Part shown: in pieces, positions 16,583-23,425 of the stretch
Layout of the letters: each line of letters opens with the position of its first letter
Position numbering within the stretch: the first letter of the stretch is position 1
Source of the DNA: Betaproteobacteria bacterium
Lineage (GTDB): Bacteria > Pseudomonadota > Gammaproteobacteria > Burkholderiales > SG8-39
NCBI GenBank assembly: GCA_016177575.1
Contig: JACOVA010000062.1
Location: forward strand, 1-36,420
DNA: 36,420 nucleotides
Direction: 5' to 3'
Program-made: the position numbers and the translations under genes
Notes under the pieces: generated by a model
What the model was told of the DNA's origin: nothing
The model's database searches: none
The model's input: the letters and a program-made list of their open reading frames with translations, nothing else

Positions 16583-17308
16583 ATGGCCGAACTGAAAAAG
16601 CGCATTCTCATCGTCGACGACGACCAGCGGCATCGCGAGCTGGTGGTGCGCTATCTCGGGGAGCAGGGGTTCGAGGCGCGCGCGGTGCCGGACGCGCCGG
16701 GCATGGACCGGCAGCTGGCGCGCGAGCGCTACGATCTGATCGTGCTCGACCTGATGCTGCCCGGGGAGGACGGCCTCGCCATCTGCCGGCGCCTGCGCTC
16801 GGACAAGTCGGCGCAGAGCGCGACCCCCGCGATCATCATGCTGACGGCGAGGGGCGACGACGTGGACCGCATCGTCGGCCTGGAGATGGGCGCCGACGAT
16901 TACCTTCCCAAGCCCTTCAATCCGCGCGAGCTGGTGGCGCGCGTCAACGCGGTGCTGCGGCGCCGGCAGCCCGCCGGGCCGCCCGGCGCGCCCGCGGCCG
17001 ACACCGAGATTCAGCGCTTCGGCGCTTTCGAGTTCAACCTCGCCACGCGCAGCCTGGCGCGCAACGGCAGGCCGGTCGCGCTCACCACCGGCGAATACTC
17101 GGTGCTCAAAGTCCTGGTGCAGCATCCGCGCCAGCCGCTTTCGCGCGACAAGCTGATGGAGCTCGCGCGCGGCCGCGAGTACGGCGTGTTCGACCGCTCG
17201 ATCGACGTGCAGATCTCGCGGCTGCGCAAGATCATCGAGGACGATCATTCGCACCCGCGCCACATCCAGACGGTGTGGGGCTTCGGCTACGTCTTCGTTC
17301 CGGAATGA
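16583..17308 (+). CDS. ompR: OmpR-type two-component response regulator
   Basis: This DNA-binding regulator is phosphorylated by the kinase encoded next to it. The 241-residue protein (E. coli OmpR 239) has a receiver domain at about 8-125 with the acidic pair in VDDD (11-14), phospho-acceptor Asp56 in LIVLDLMLPGEDG, Thr in MLTARG and Lys in LPKPF. A winged-helix domain follows, with the RSIDVQISRLRKII recognition segment and the ending TVWGFGYVFVP. The ATG at 16583 gives MAELKKRILIVDDD; the longer upstream frame is non-coding. It overlaps the kinase gene as ATGA. The pairing and full-length match to OmpR support the symbol, though the regulon is unknown. Confidence 0.9.
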   Translation: MAELKKRILIVDDDQRHRELVVRYLGEQGFEARAVPDAPGMDRQLARERYDLIVLDLMLPGEDGLAICRRLRSDKSAQSATPAIIMLTARGDDVDRIVGLEMGADDYLPKPFNPRELVARVNAVLRRRQPAGPPGAPAADTEIQRFGAFEFNLATRSLARNGRPVALTTGEYSVLKVLVQHPRQPLSRDKLMELARGREYGVFDRSIDVQISRLRKIIEDDHSHPRHIQTVWGFGYVFVPE

Positions 17309-18582
17309 GCCTTTTCGCGCGGTCTTTCCTGTTGATCGCGCTGCTGATCCTCTCCGCGGCCGCCGCCACCTACCAGCTGTACCGCATCTACGAGCGCGAG
17401 CCGCGCGCACGCGAGCTCGCGCAGCAGACCGTGAGCATCGTCAACCTCACGCGCGCCGCGCTGGTGAACGCCGACCCGGTGCTGCGCCGCGACCTGCTCA
17501 TCGAGCTGAACGCGCGCGAGGGCATCCGCCTCGCCCCGCTCACCGGCAGCGAGGCGCTGGAGCCGCTCCCGGACGATCCGCTGTTCGAGCTGGTCGCGGC
17601 AAGGATCAGGCAGGCCCTCGGAGCGCAGACGCGGTTCGCGTTCGCGCGCGACCGCGTCGAGGGCTTCTGGGTCAGCTTCACCATCGACGAGGACGACTAC
17701 TGGGTGATGCTGCCGCGCGAGCGCTTCCAGCCCGCGTTCGGCGCCGAGCTGCTGGGCTGGGCGCTGGCGCTGCTCGGGCTGGCGCTCGCCGGCGCCTGGC
17801 TGATCGCCTCGACGCTCAGCCGTCCGCTGGGCGCGATCGCCGCCGCGGCGCGCGCAGTGGGCCGCGGCCAGGCGCCGGCGCCGCTCGAGGAGCGCGGGCC
17901 GACCGAGATGCGCACCGTCTCGGTCGCCTTCAACCGCATGGCGGGCGACCTGGCGGCGATGGAGCGCGAGCGCGCCATGGTGCTGGCGGGGATCTCGCAC
18001 GACCTGCGAACGCCGCTCTCGCGCCTGCGCCTCGCGCTCGAGATGAGCGGCGCCGACCGGGCGGCGGCCGAGGGCATGAGCGCCGATGTCGAGGAGATCG
18101 ACAAGGTCATCGGACAGTTCCTCGACTTCGCGCGCGGCGACGACGAGCCGCGCGCCGAGGGCGACCTGGACGGGCTGATCGCGGAAATCGCCGAAGGCTA
18201 CCGCCGCCGCAGCCTGGAGGTTTCCTGGCGCGGGCACGCCCCGGGGCGGATCAAGTTCTCCCCCATGGCGGTGCGGCGCGCGCTCGCGAACCTGGTCGAC
18301 AACGCGCTGCACTACGCCGGCGCGCCGGTCGAGATCGCGCTGCGCAGCGACGGCAAGCGGGTGCTGCTCGAGGTGATGGATCGCGGCCCGGGCGTGCCGC
18401 CGGAGGAGGCCGAGCGCCTCAAGCGCCCGTTTGCGCGCCTCGACGAGGCGCGCAGCGGCCGCGGCGGCGCGGGCTTGGGGCTCGCCATCGTCGAGCGCGT
18501 GGCGCGCGCCCACGGCGGCGGGCTCGAGCTGCTGTCGCGCGAGGGCGGCGGCCTGGTCGCGCGCCTCAGCCTCGCCGCCTGA
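17305..18582 (+). CDS. envZ: EnvZ-like sensor histidine kinase
   Basis: This inner-membrane kinase is partner of the upstream OmpR-type regulator. The 425-residue protein has membrane helix one at about 7-26, a periplasmic domain to about 145, helix two at 147-169, and HAMP at about 170-222. The phosphorylated His232 is in GISHDLRTPLSRLR, the N box has Asn333 (NLVDNALHYA), and the G boxes are DRGPGVP and GGAGLGLAIV. The start ATG at 17305 overlaps ompR (ATGA). Its stop and the stop of the convergent LysR gene meet in the palindrome TGATCA (18580-18585), leaving no intergenic base. The stimulus cannot be read from the sequence. Confidence 0.9.
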   Translation: MSLFARSFLLIALLILSAAAATYQLYRIYEREPRARELAQQTVSIVNLTRAALVNADPVLRRDLLIELNAREGIRLAPLTGSEALEPLPDDPLFELVAARIRQALGAQTRFAFARDRVEGFWVSFTIDEDDYWVMLPRERFQPAFGAELLGWALALLGLALAGAWLIASTLSRPLGAIAAAARAVGRGQAPAPLEERGPTEMRTVSVAFNRMAGDLAAMERERAMVLAGISHDLRTPLSRLRLALEMSGADRAAAEGMSADVEEIDKVIGQFLDFARGDDEPRAEGDLDGLIAEIAEGYRRRSLEVSWRGHAPGRIKFSPMAVRRALANLVDNALHYAGAPVEIALRSDGKRVLLEVMDRGPGVPPEEAERLKRPFARLDEARSGRGGAGLGLAIVERVARAHGGGLELLSREGGGLVARLSLAA

Positions 18583-19581
18583 TCAGGCCTGCGCGGGCTC
18601 GCGCGCGGCCTCCTCGAGCAGCCAGTCGCGGAAAGCCGCCACGTCGCCGCGTGCCGCGCCTTGCGCGCCGCTTTCTTCGGCGCTGACCACGTAATAGGCG
18701 AACCTGAGCGGCAGCAGCATCGCCAGCGGCGCGACCAGCCTGCCCGCCGCCAGGTCGGCGCCGGCGAGCACCGGCATGCCGAGCGCGACTCCCATGCCAT
18801 CGGCCGCCGCCTCGAGCGCGAGCATGGCGTGGTTGAAGTGCAATCCGCGCGACGTGTCGACGCCTTCGACGCCCGCCGCCTTGAGCCACGCGTCCCAGAG
18901 CGGGCCGCCGTCGTCGGAGCTGACGTTGTCGTGGATCAGGACATGATGCCGCAGATCCTCGGCCGTGCGCAGCGCATGCTCCCCCGCCGCCAGGCGCGGG
19001 CTGCACATCGGCGTCACCGACACCGGCATCAGCTTGTCGACGCGGAAGCCGGGATAGTCGCCGGTGCCGAAGCGGACCACGATGTCGGCGTCCTCGACCG
19101 GCGAGCCGGCGACCGCGTCGCCCGAGGCGAGCTCGCCCTTGCCGGGATCGATCAGGCGCGTGCTGGCGTTGATGCGCACGTCGAGGTCCGGATGCGCGCC
19201 GACGAAGCGGTGCAGCCGCGGCGCCAGCCACCGGGTGGCGAACGACGGCGCCACGCTGACCGCGAGCGTTGCCGCGTCTTCGAGCGCGCGCAGCTCCTCG
19301 ATCGCCTCGGCCAGCCGATCGAAGCCCTCGCGCAGCTTGGGCCGCAGCGCCTGCCCCGCGCGCGTCAACTCCAGCCCGCGCGCCAGTCGCCGGAACAGCT
19401 TCAGATCCAGGTGCTCCTCCAACCCCTTCACCTGGTGGCTGACCGCGGCCGGGGTCACGTGCAACTCCCTTGCCGCCAGCGCAAAGCTCAGGTGGCGCGC
19501 CGCGCTCTCGAAGGCGCGCAGCGCATTGAGCGGCGGCAACCGATTCGAGGTCCGTGATACAGGCATATATTTTCTAATCAT
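18583..19581 (-). CDS. LysR-family transcriptional regulator, GcvA-like
   Basis: The 332-residue protein has the N-terminal winged helix-turn-helix at about 20-75, with the recognition part LHVTPAAVSHQVKGLEEHL. The opening LPPLNALRAFESAARHLSFALAA is characteristic of the GcvA group. A periplasmic-binding-protein-like effector domain follows (about 105-310). The start is ATG 19581; a second ATG at 19566 (MPVSRTSN) is equally likely, and neither has a visible ribosome site. It is divergent from a 73-residue gene across an AT-rich region, so it probably controls that gene and the GNAT/OsmC genes behind it, as well as itself. The effector is unknown. Confidence 0.88.
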   Translation of the reverse strand: MIRKYMPVSRTSNRLPPLNALRAFESAARHLSFALAARELHVTPAAVSHQVKGLEEHLDLKLFRRLARGLELTRAGQALRPKLREGFDRLAEAIEELRALEDAATLAVSVAPSFATRWLAPRLHRFVGAHPDLDVRINASTRLIDPGKGELASGDAVAGSPVEDADIVVRFGTGDYPGFRVDKLMPVSVTPMCSPRLAAGEHALRTAEDLRHHVLIHDNVSSDDGGPLWDAWLKAAGVEGVDTSRGLHFNHAMLALEAAADGMGVALGMPVLAGADLAAGRLVAPLAMLLPLRFAYYVVSAEESGAQGAARGDVAAFRDWLLEEAAREPAQA

Positions 19582-19629
19582 ACACGCAAGAAAAGATTAT
19601 TTGCTGCATTGCAACTAACCCACACATAA

Positions 19630-19643
19630 ACTGTCAATACAGT
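19630..19643. promoter_or_regulatory. Dyad ACTGT-N4-ACAGT, candidate operator
   Basis: ACTGT (19630-19634) and ACAGT (19639-19643) form a perfect inverted repeat around CAAT. It covers the minus-strand TTGACA expected to be the -35 of the LysR gene. That position would suit autoregulation. LysR proteins usually bind T-N11-A dyads with wider spacing, so the binding protein is uncertain. Confidence 0.4.
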
Positions 19644-19683
19644 ATCCACATTAACAATATGTTGCGTTATGCATGTTTCAAAT

Positions 19684-19696
19684 CACTGTAATAGTG
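19684..19696. promoter_or_regulatory. Dyad CACT-N5-AGTG, candidate operator over the plus-strand -10
   Basis: CACT (19684-19687) and AGTG (19693-19696) are inverted around GTAAT and overlap the candidate -10 TGTAAT for the 73-residue gene. A protein bound here would block or shape transcription of the plus-strand genes. No experimental basis; dyads this short can occur by chance in AT-rich DNA. Confidence 0.35.
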
Positions 19697-19744
19697 CAGC
19701 GCACATGACCGTTGTTGCAAGGCAATTCGGATAGGAGAAACTCA

Positions 19745-19966
19745 ATGAAAGATACAGTTAGGAAACCTAACCCTGAGCTCGAGTTCCTCAACGCCCGCCT
19801 CGGGCAGATGGGCCTGAGCGAGCGCGAGCGCCTGATGGCTGAGGCGAGGCTGGCGCGCGCCGAGGCCATCGCCGAGCTGCTGGTGCGCATGACCGGCGCG
19901 GTGAAGCGCCTGTTCCGCGCCGTGCTGCTGCGGCCGATCCGGCGCCTGACTTCCGCCCTCGGCTGA
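19745..19966 (+). CDS. Small 73-residue protein of unknown function
   Basis: I do not recognise this family. The product starts MKDTVRKPNPELEFLNARLG and continues as a charged helical segment (LSERERLMAEARLARAEAIAELLVRM). It ends with a basic amphipathic tail (VKRLFRAVLLRPIRRL). There is no signal peptide or metal motif. Coding status is well supported by the strong AGGAGA ribosome site five bases before the ATG, its own AT-rich promoter region, and GC-rich third positions. It precedes the GNAT gene by eight bases and is divergent from the LysR regulator. The basic tail could associate with membranes or nucleic acid; this is a guess. Confidence 0.75.
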   Translation: MKDTVRKPNPELEFLNARLGQMGLSERERLMAEARLARAEAIAELLVRMTGAVKRLFRAVLLRPIRRLTSALG

Positions 19967-19974
19967 GCCCCGCG

Positions 19975-20649
19975 ATGGGCACCCTGCCCGGCGTGGCGGT
20001 GCAGAAGCTGAACCCACGGCACCGCGACGATATCGCGCGTCACCTGCTGCGCCTGCCGGCTGAAGACCGCCGGCTGCGCTTCGGCCGGGCGATCCGCGAC
20101 CAGGCGATCGGCGAGTACGTCGCAGGCATCGACCTCGGGCGCGATCGCGCCTTCGGCGTCAGCGCGCCCGACCTCGCGCTGATCGGGGTCGCGCACCTCG
20201 CGCTCGACCGCAGCACGGGCAGCGCCGAGCTCGGGCTGAGCGTGGACCCCGCCTCGCGCGGCAGGGGCTACGGCTATGCGCTGCTGCAGCGCGCGGTGCT
20301 GCACGCCGCGAACCGCGGCTTTCGCGCGCTCTTCATGTACTGCCTTGCCGAGAACCACATCATGATCCACCTGGCGCGCAAAGCCGGGCTCACGGTCGTG
20401 GTGGAGCGCGGCGAGGTCGACGCGCGCCTCGCGCTCGACCGCAGCGCCCACGGCGGCGCCCTGCAGGAGGCGATCGCCGACCAGATCGCGCTCGTCGACT
20501 GCCTGCTCAAGCAGCAATACCTCTGGCTCGCTCGGCCGGGCTTAAAATCCGCAGCGACGGAGCCTGGAATCCAGGAGATCGCGGATGAACGCCGAGGAAT
20601 TGCGCGCATTGCAGAAGCCATTGAAGGAAAGGTATCGCGACACACCTGA
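19975..20649 (+). CDS. GNAT-family N-acetyltransferase
   Basis: The 224-residue protein has a GNAT fold core: a central strand GVAHLALD, then AELGLSVDPASRGRGYGYALLQRAVLHA with the acetyl-CoA-binding R/Q-G-x-G-x-G/A type loop, and the later helix MIHLARKAGLTVV. The substrate is unknown. It may be translated together with the small gene eight bases upstream. Its last 65 bases overlap the start of the OsmC-like gene; the C-terminal tail after about residue 190 is not needed for the GNAT core and may be poorly conserved. The start ATG at 19975 gives MGTLPGVAV. Confidence is high for the fold, low for the role. Confidence 0.82.
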   Translation: MGTLPGVAVQKLNPRHRDDIARHLLRLPAEDRRLRFGRAIRDQAIGEYVAGIDLGRDRAFGVSAPDLALIGVAHLALDRSTGSAELGLSVDPASRGRGYGYALLQRAVLHAANRGFRALFMYCLAENHIMIHLARKAGLTVVVERGEVDARLALDRSAHGGALQEAIADQIALVDCLLKQQYLWLARPGLKSAATEPGIQEIADERRGIARIAEAIEGKVSRHT

Positions 20650-21079
20650 GGCTGCGCTGATCACGCTGCGCGCGCAGGGCCGGATCGGCGAGGACCTCAC
20701 CTGCAAGCTCGAGACCGGCAAGGCGCTGGCGGCGGCCGGCCTGCACCCCGCCACCGGCGGCAACGGCGCTTCCGCTTGCTCCGGCGACATGCTGCTCGAG
20801 GCGCTGGTGGCGTGCGCCGGAGTCACTCTCAACTCGGTCGCCACTGCACTCGGCATCGCGCTGCGCGACGCGACCGTCCACGCCGAGGGCGACCTCGACT
20901 TCCGTGGCACGCTCGGCGTGGCGAAGGACGCGCCGGTGGGATTCCGCGAGATCCGCCTGCGCTTCGACCTCGATACCGACGCCCCGCCCGAGCAGATCGC
21001 CAAGCTGCGCGAGCTGACCGAGCGCTACTGCGTGGTCTACCAGACCCTGCGCAATTCGCCGCCGATCTTGATCAGCTGA
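20585..21079 (+). CDS. OsmC-family protein
   Basis: The OsmC/Ohr family includes thiol peroxidases for organic hydroperoxides, but many members have no assigned function. The 164-residue protein has the characteristic central region GGNGASACSGDMLLEALVACAGVT (residues about 58-81) with Cys65 and Cys77, then a strand-rich C-terminal half with FREIRLRFDLD. The N-terminal MNAEELRALQKPLKERY is typical of a betaproteobacterial subgroup. The ATG at 20585 is preceded by AGGAG (20573-20577), inside the GNAT gene, which settles the start. A TAAAAT at 20543-20548 might be an internal -10. Its stop overlaps the convergent thpR stop by eight bases. Confidence 0.87.
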   Translation: MNAEELRALQKPLKERYRDTPEAALITLRAQGRIGEDLTCKLETGKALAAAGLHPATGGNGASACSGDMLLEALVACAGVTLNSVATALGIALRDATVHAEGDLDFRGTLGVAKDAPVGFREIRLRFDLDTDAPPEQIAKLRELTERYCVVYQTLRNSPPILIS

Positions 21080-21578
21080 GCGGAAATCGCTGCAGCACTT
21101 CGTAGCGCGAGCCGCTCGCGGAGAGCTGCGAGCGCACCAGCACGAACTCATTGACCGGCCATTCGACCGCCGGCAACGCAGGCAGCGGGCCCGGATCGCG
21201 CGCCTTGCGGATCAGAGTAACGTGGGAAACGAATTTTCCGCTCTCCATCCTGAATTCCTTAGCCTTGAGCTCTTCGTGCAAGTTTTCCGCAAGAGATTTC
21301 AGAATCTCAGGAGTCTCGCAAGGTCCGGCCCATACGATCCGATTGTGGGCCCAGAAACGGGATTGCTCGATCGGCAATACATGAGGCTTGCCCTTCGCCG
21401 ACATGCTTTTCAGGTCTGGCAGGTGCTCCTCTTCCACCTCGCCAAGGAAAGCCAGCGTGAGATGAATCGTCTCGGCGCGCGTGACGCGGCCGCCGCAGCT
21501 GCGTTGCACGGCGAGCGCCCAGCCATGCAGTGTCGCTGCCGCCTCGGACGGCGGCCAGATGGCGAAGAAAAGGCGCAT
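21072..21578 (-). CDS. thpR: RNA 2',3'-cyclic phosphodiesterase (2'-5' RNA ligase family, ThpR)
   Basis: Members of this 2H phosphoesterase family open 2',3'-cyclic phosphates on RNA and can reversibly ligate tRNA halves in vitro. The 168-residue protein begins MRLFFAIWPP, typical of ThpR. It carries both catalytic HxTx motifs: HLTL starting at His39 and HVTL starting at His119. The stretch about 21225-21330 is AT-rich compared with its surroundings. It is the last gene of the ispD-ispF-PaiB-like-thpR run, 13 bases after the previous stop. Its own 3' end overlaps that of convergent osmC by eight bases. Confidence 0.92.
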   Translation of the reverse strand: MRLFFAIWPPSEAAATLHGWALAVQRSCGGRVTRAETIHLTLAFLGEVEEEHLPDLKSMSAKGKPHVLPIEQSRFWAHNRIVWAGPCETPEILKSLAENLHEELKAKEFRMESGKFVSHVTLIRKARDPGPLPALPAVEWPVNEFVLVRSQLSASGSRYEVLQRFPLS

Positions 21579-21591
21579 CGCGCCTTTGCGC

Positions 21592-22209
21592 TTACTTCGC
21601 CACGAAATGCTTGCGCGTCAACGCCGCCAGCGCGCGCGCGCCCGAATCCCTGGACTGCTCGAGCTGGGCGGCGATCAGCTCCTGCTCGCGCCGGCCGCGG
21701 TTCTGCGACAGCTTCCAGCGCGCCTCGAGGCGCGCGACCGGGATCGCGAAATTGACGATGCCGTCGAGCATCCGCTCGACGTATTCCCGGCGCAAGGCGT
21801 CGAACTTCGGCAGCCACTGCGGGTCGAGGCTCTCGACCAGCCGCCGCTGGGATGCGTGCTTCTGCTTGCGCTCCGAGAGGATTCTTGGCACGCCGTAGGC
21901 ATGCACCGCGGCGTAGTTCCAGGTCGGCACGCGCTCCTGCTCCTCGTACCAGCGCGGCGAGACGTAGGCGTGCGGCCCGCTGAAGACGACCATCACTTCA
22001 TGGTCGAAAAACTCCTGCCATTGCGGGTTGTTCCTCGCCATGTGCATGTCGATGACGATCTGCCCGCCCTGCTCATGCACCGTGACCGGCAGGTGCGAGG
22101 CGTGCAGAACGCCGCCGGTGCCGGTGACGAGGATGGGAAAGTCGTTCGCACGCAGGAAATCGATCAGTTCCCTTCTGTTCTCGACCTGGTTATACGGGGG
22201 CGAATACAT
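21592..22209 (-). CDS. FMN-binding split-barrel protein, PaiB-like
   Basis: The 205-residue protein matches the PaiB/FMN-binding negative transcriptional regulator family. It opens MYSPPYN and includes HASHLPVTV, a GQIVIDMHMARNNPQW segment, VVFSGPHAYVSPRWY and PTWNYAAVHAYG, all characteristic. PaiB was named from Bacillus as a repressor of protease genes, but many members are probably flavin or haem-related enzymes, so I do not assign a role. It lies three bases after ispF and 13 before thpR, in the same direction, suggesting co-transcription. The ATG at 22209 opens the conserved MYSPPYN. Confidence 0.9.
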   Translation of the reverse strand: MYSPPYNQVENRRELIDFLRANDFPILVTGTGGVLHASHLPVTVHEQGGQIVIDMHMARNNPQWQEFFDHEVMVVFSGPHAYVSPRWYEEQERVPTWNYAAVHAYGVPRILSERKQKHASQRRLVESLDPQWLPKFDALRREYVERMLDGIVNFAIPVARLEARWKLSQNRGRREQELIAAQLEQSRDSGARALAALTRKHFVAK

Positions 22210-22212
22210 GCG

Positions 22213-22680
22213 CTATTCGATCAACGCGATCGCCTGCGCCGCGATGCCTTCACCCCGACCCGTGAATCCGAGACCCTCGGTGGTGGTCGCCTTGAGGCTG
22301 ACCTGCGCCGGCTTGATATCCAGGTCGGCGGCGATGTTGCCGATCATCCTCGCCACGTGCGGCGCCATGCGCGGCGCCTCGGCGATGATCGTGGCGTCGA
22401 TGTTGACGATGCGGAATCCCTGCGCGCCGATCTTTTTCCCGATCTCCCTCAGCAGGGCGCGGCTGGCCGCGGCCGCGTATTTCGGGTCGCTGTCCGGAAA
22501 GTGCATGCCGATGTCGCCCAGCGCCGCGGCGCCGAGCAGCGCATCGCAGATCGCGTGCAGCAGCACGTCGGCGTCCGAGTGGCCCGCGAGCCCCTTCTCG
22601 TGCGCGATCTCGACGCCGCCGATGACGAGCTTTCTGCCCGGCGCGAGCGCATGCACGTCGAATCCCTGGCCGATCCTCAT
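22213..22680 (-). CDS. ispF: 2-C-methyl-D-erythritol 2,4-cyclodiphosphate synthase
   Basis: IspF forms the cyclic diphosphate in the MEP isoprenoid pathway, two steps after IspD. The 155-residue protein has metal ligands Asp8 and His10 (GFDVHAL) and His42, with [10 protein letters not shown] at 34-43, and the C-terminal signature [17 protein letters not shown]. The ATG at 22680 overlaps the ispD stop (ATGA). The pathway supplies farnesyl diphosphate, which is the substrate of the hpnCDE genes elsewhere in the window. Confidence 0.96.
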   Translation of the reverse strand: MRIGQGFDVHALAPGRKLVIGGVEIAHEKGLAGHSDADVLLHAICDALLGAAALGDIGMHFPDSDPKYAAAASRALLREIGKKIGAQGFRIVNIDATIIAEAPRMAPHVARMIGNIAADLDIKPAQVSLKATTTEGLGFTGRGEGIAAQAIALIE

Positions 22681-23369
22681 CGCCGCGCCAGTATCGCCTC
22701 GGCGATCGCGAAGTCCTCGCGAAACGTCACTTTGATGTTGTCGCGGCTGCCGGCCACCAGGCGCGGCCGCAGGCCCATCTGCTCGACCGCGCTCGCCTCG
22801 TCGGTGACCGGGGGCCTGGCGCTCTTCAGCGCTTCCATCAGCAGCCCGCAGCGGAACATCTGCGGCGTCTGCGCCAGCCACAGCAGCGTGCGCTCCTCGG
22901 TCGCGGCGACGCGCTGCACGCCGGCCTCGTCCTTGGCGGCGCGCTTCACCGTTTCCGCCACCGGCAGCGCGAGAATGCCGCCGATGCGGTCGGGCGCGGT
23001 CTGCTCGATGAGATTCGCCAGGTCCTGGCGCGGCAGGCACGGCCGCGCGGCGTCGTGCACCAGCACCCAGTCGTCCGCGTCCACTGCTCCCATCGCCGCC
23101 ACCATGCCGTTGTACACCGAATCGCGCCGCGTCTCGCCGCCGCAGTAAAGCGGCTCGAGCCGCCCGGCGAACGCGCTCCAGTCCAGGCGCGCGAACTGCG
23201 CGTCGCCCGGGGCCAGCACCACGAACACGTTTTCGATCGGCGCCACGCAAACCGAATTCACCGCGTGCCAGAGCATCGGCTTGCCCGCGAGCGCCAGATA
23301 CTGCTTCGGCATCTCGGCCGCGAGTCTCGTCCCGGCGCCGGCTGCGGGTATCAGCGCGTAGAGGGCCAA
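22677..23369 (-). CDS. ispD: 2-C-methyl-D-erythritol 4-phosphate cytidylyltransferase
   Basis: IspD transfers CMP to methylerythritol phosphate in the MEP isoprenoid pathway. The 230-residue protein has the nucleotide-binding signature PAAGAGTRL with PKQYL (8-25, including Lys22), HDAARPCL and the later TDEASAVE block. Length is normal (E. coli 236). It overlaps ispF by four bases and is divergent from mfd across 56 bases. The two enzymes are commonly adjacent. Confidence 0.96.
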   Translation of the reverse strand: MALYALIPAAGAGTRLAAEMPKQYLALAGKPMLWHAVNSVCVAPIENVFVVLAPGDAQFARLDWSAFAGRLEPLYCGGETRRDSVYNGMVAAMGAVDADDWVLVHDAARPCLPRQDLANLIEQTAPDRIGGILALPVAETVKRAAKDEAGVQRVAATEERTLLWLAQTPQMFRCGLLMEALKSARPPVTDEASAVEQMGLRPRLVAGSRDNIKVTFREDFAIAEAILARR

Positions 23370-23425
23370 TGCGAAATATTTCGTGTTTTCAACGCCGTAT
23401 AATTACACGGCGCTTTTGTCTTGTC
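23370..23425. promoter_or_regulatory. ispD/mfd divergent promoter region with two inverted repeats
   Basis: The 56-base gap contains a perfect 12-base palindrome CGAAATATTTCG (23372-23383) just upstream of ispD. A second dyad is CGCCGT (23393-23398) with ACGGCG (23407-23412) around eight bases. A plus-strand TATAAT at 23398-23403 is a plausible -10 for mfd and lies inside the second dyad. No clear -35 is seen. CTTTT follows the second dyad, so the RNA could form a small hairpin in the mfd leader; I would not call it a terminator. Confidence 0.45.

Larger units (their letters stand above)
19582..19744. promoter_or_regulatory. AT-rich divergent control region, LysR versus 73-aa gene
   Basis: This 163-base gap is far more AT-rich than anything around it. 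On the minus strand a perfect TTGACA lies at 19637-19632, with TGCAAT 18 bases on, a candidate promoter for the LysR gene. On the plus strand TTGCGT (19662-19667) and TGTAAT (19687-19692) could serve the 73-residue gene, although the 19-base spacing is long. A strong ribosome site AGGAGA lies at about 19734-19739. CTAAT, the core reported for GcvA binding, is present at 19574-19578, just inside the LysR gene. Confidence 0.55.

Noticed and set aside
23393-23417. Hairpin followed by CTTTT considered as an intrinsic terminator
   Set aside because: It lies upstream of mfd in a divergent gap where no transcript needs ending, and the stem is only six pairs with a short T-run.
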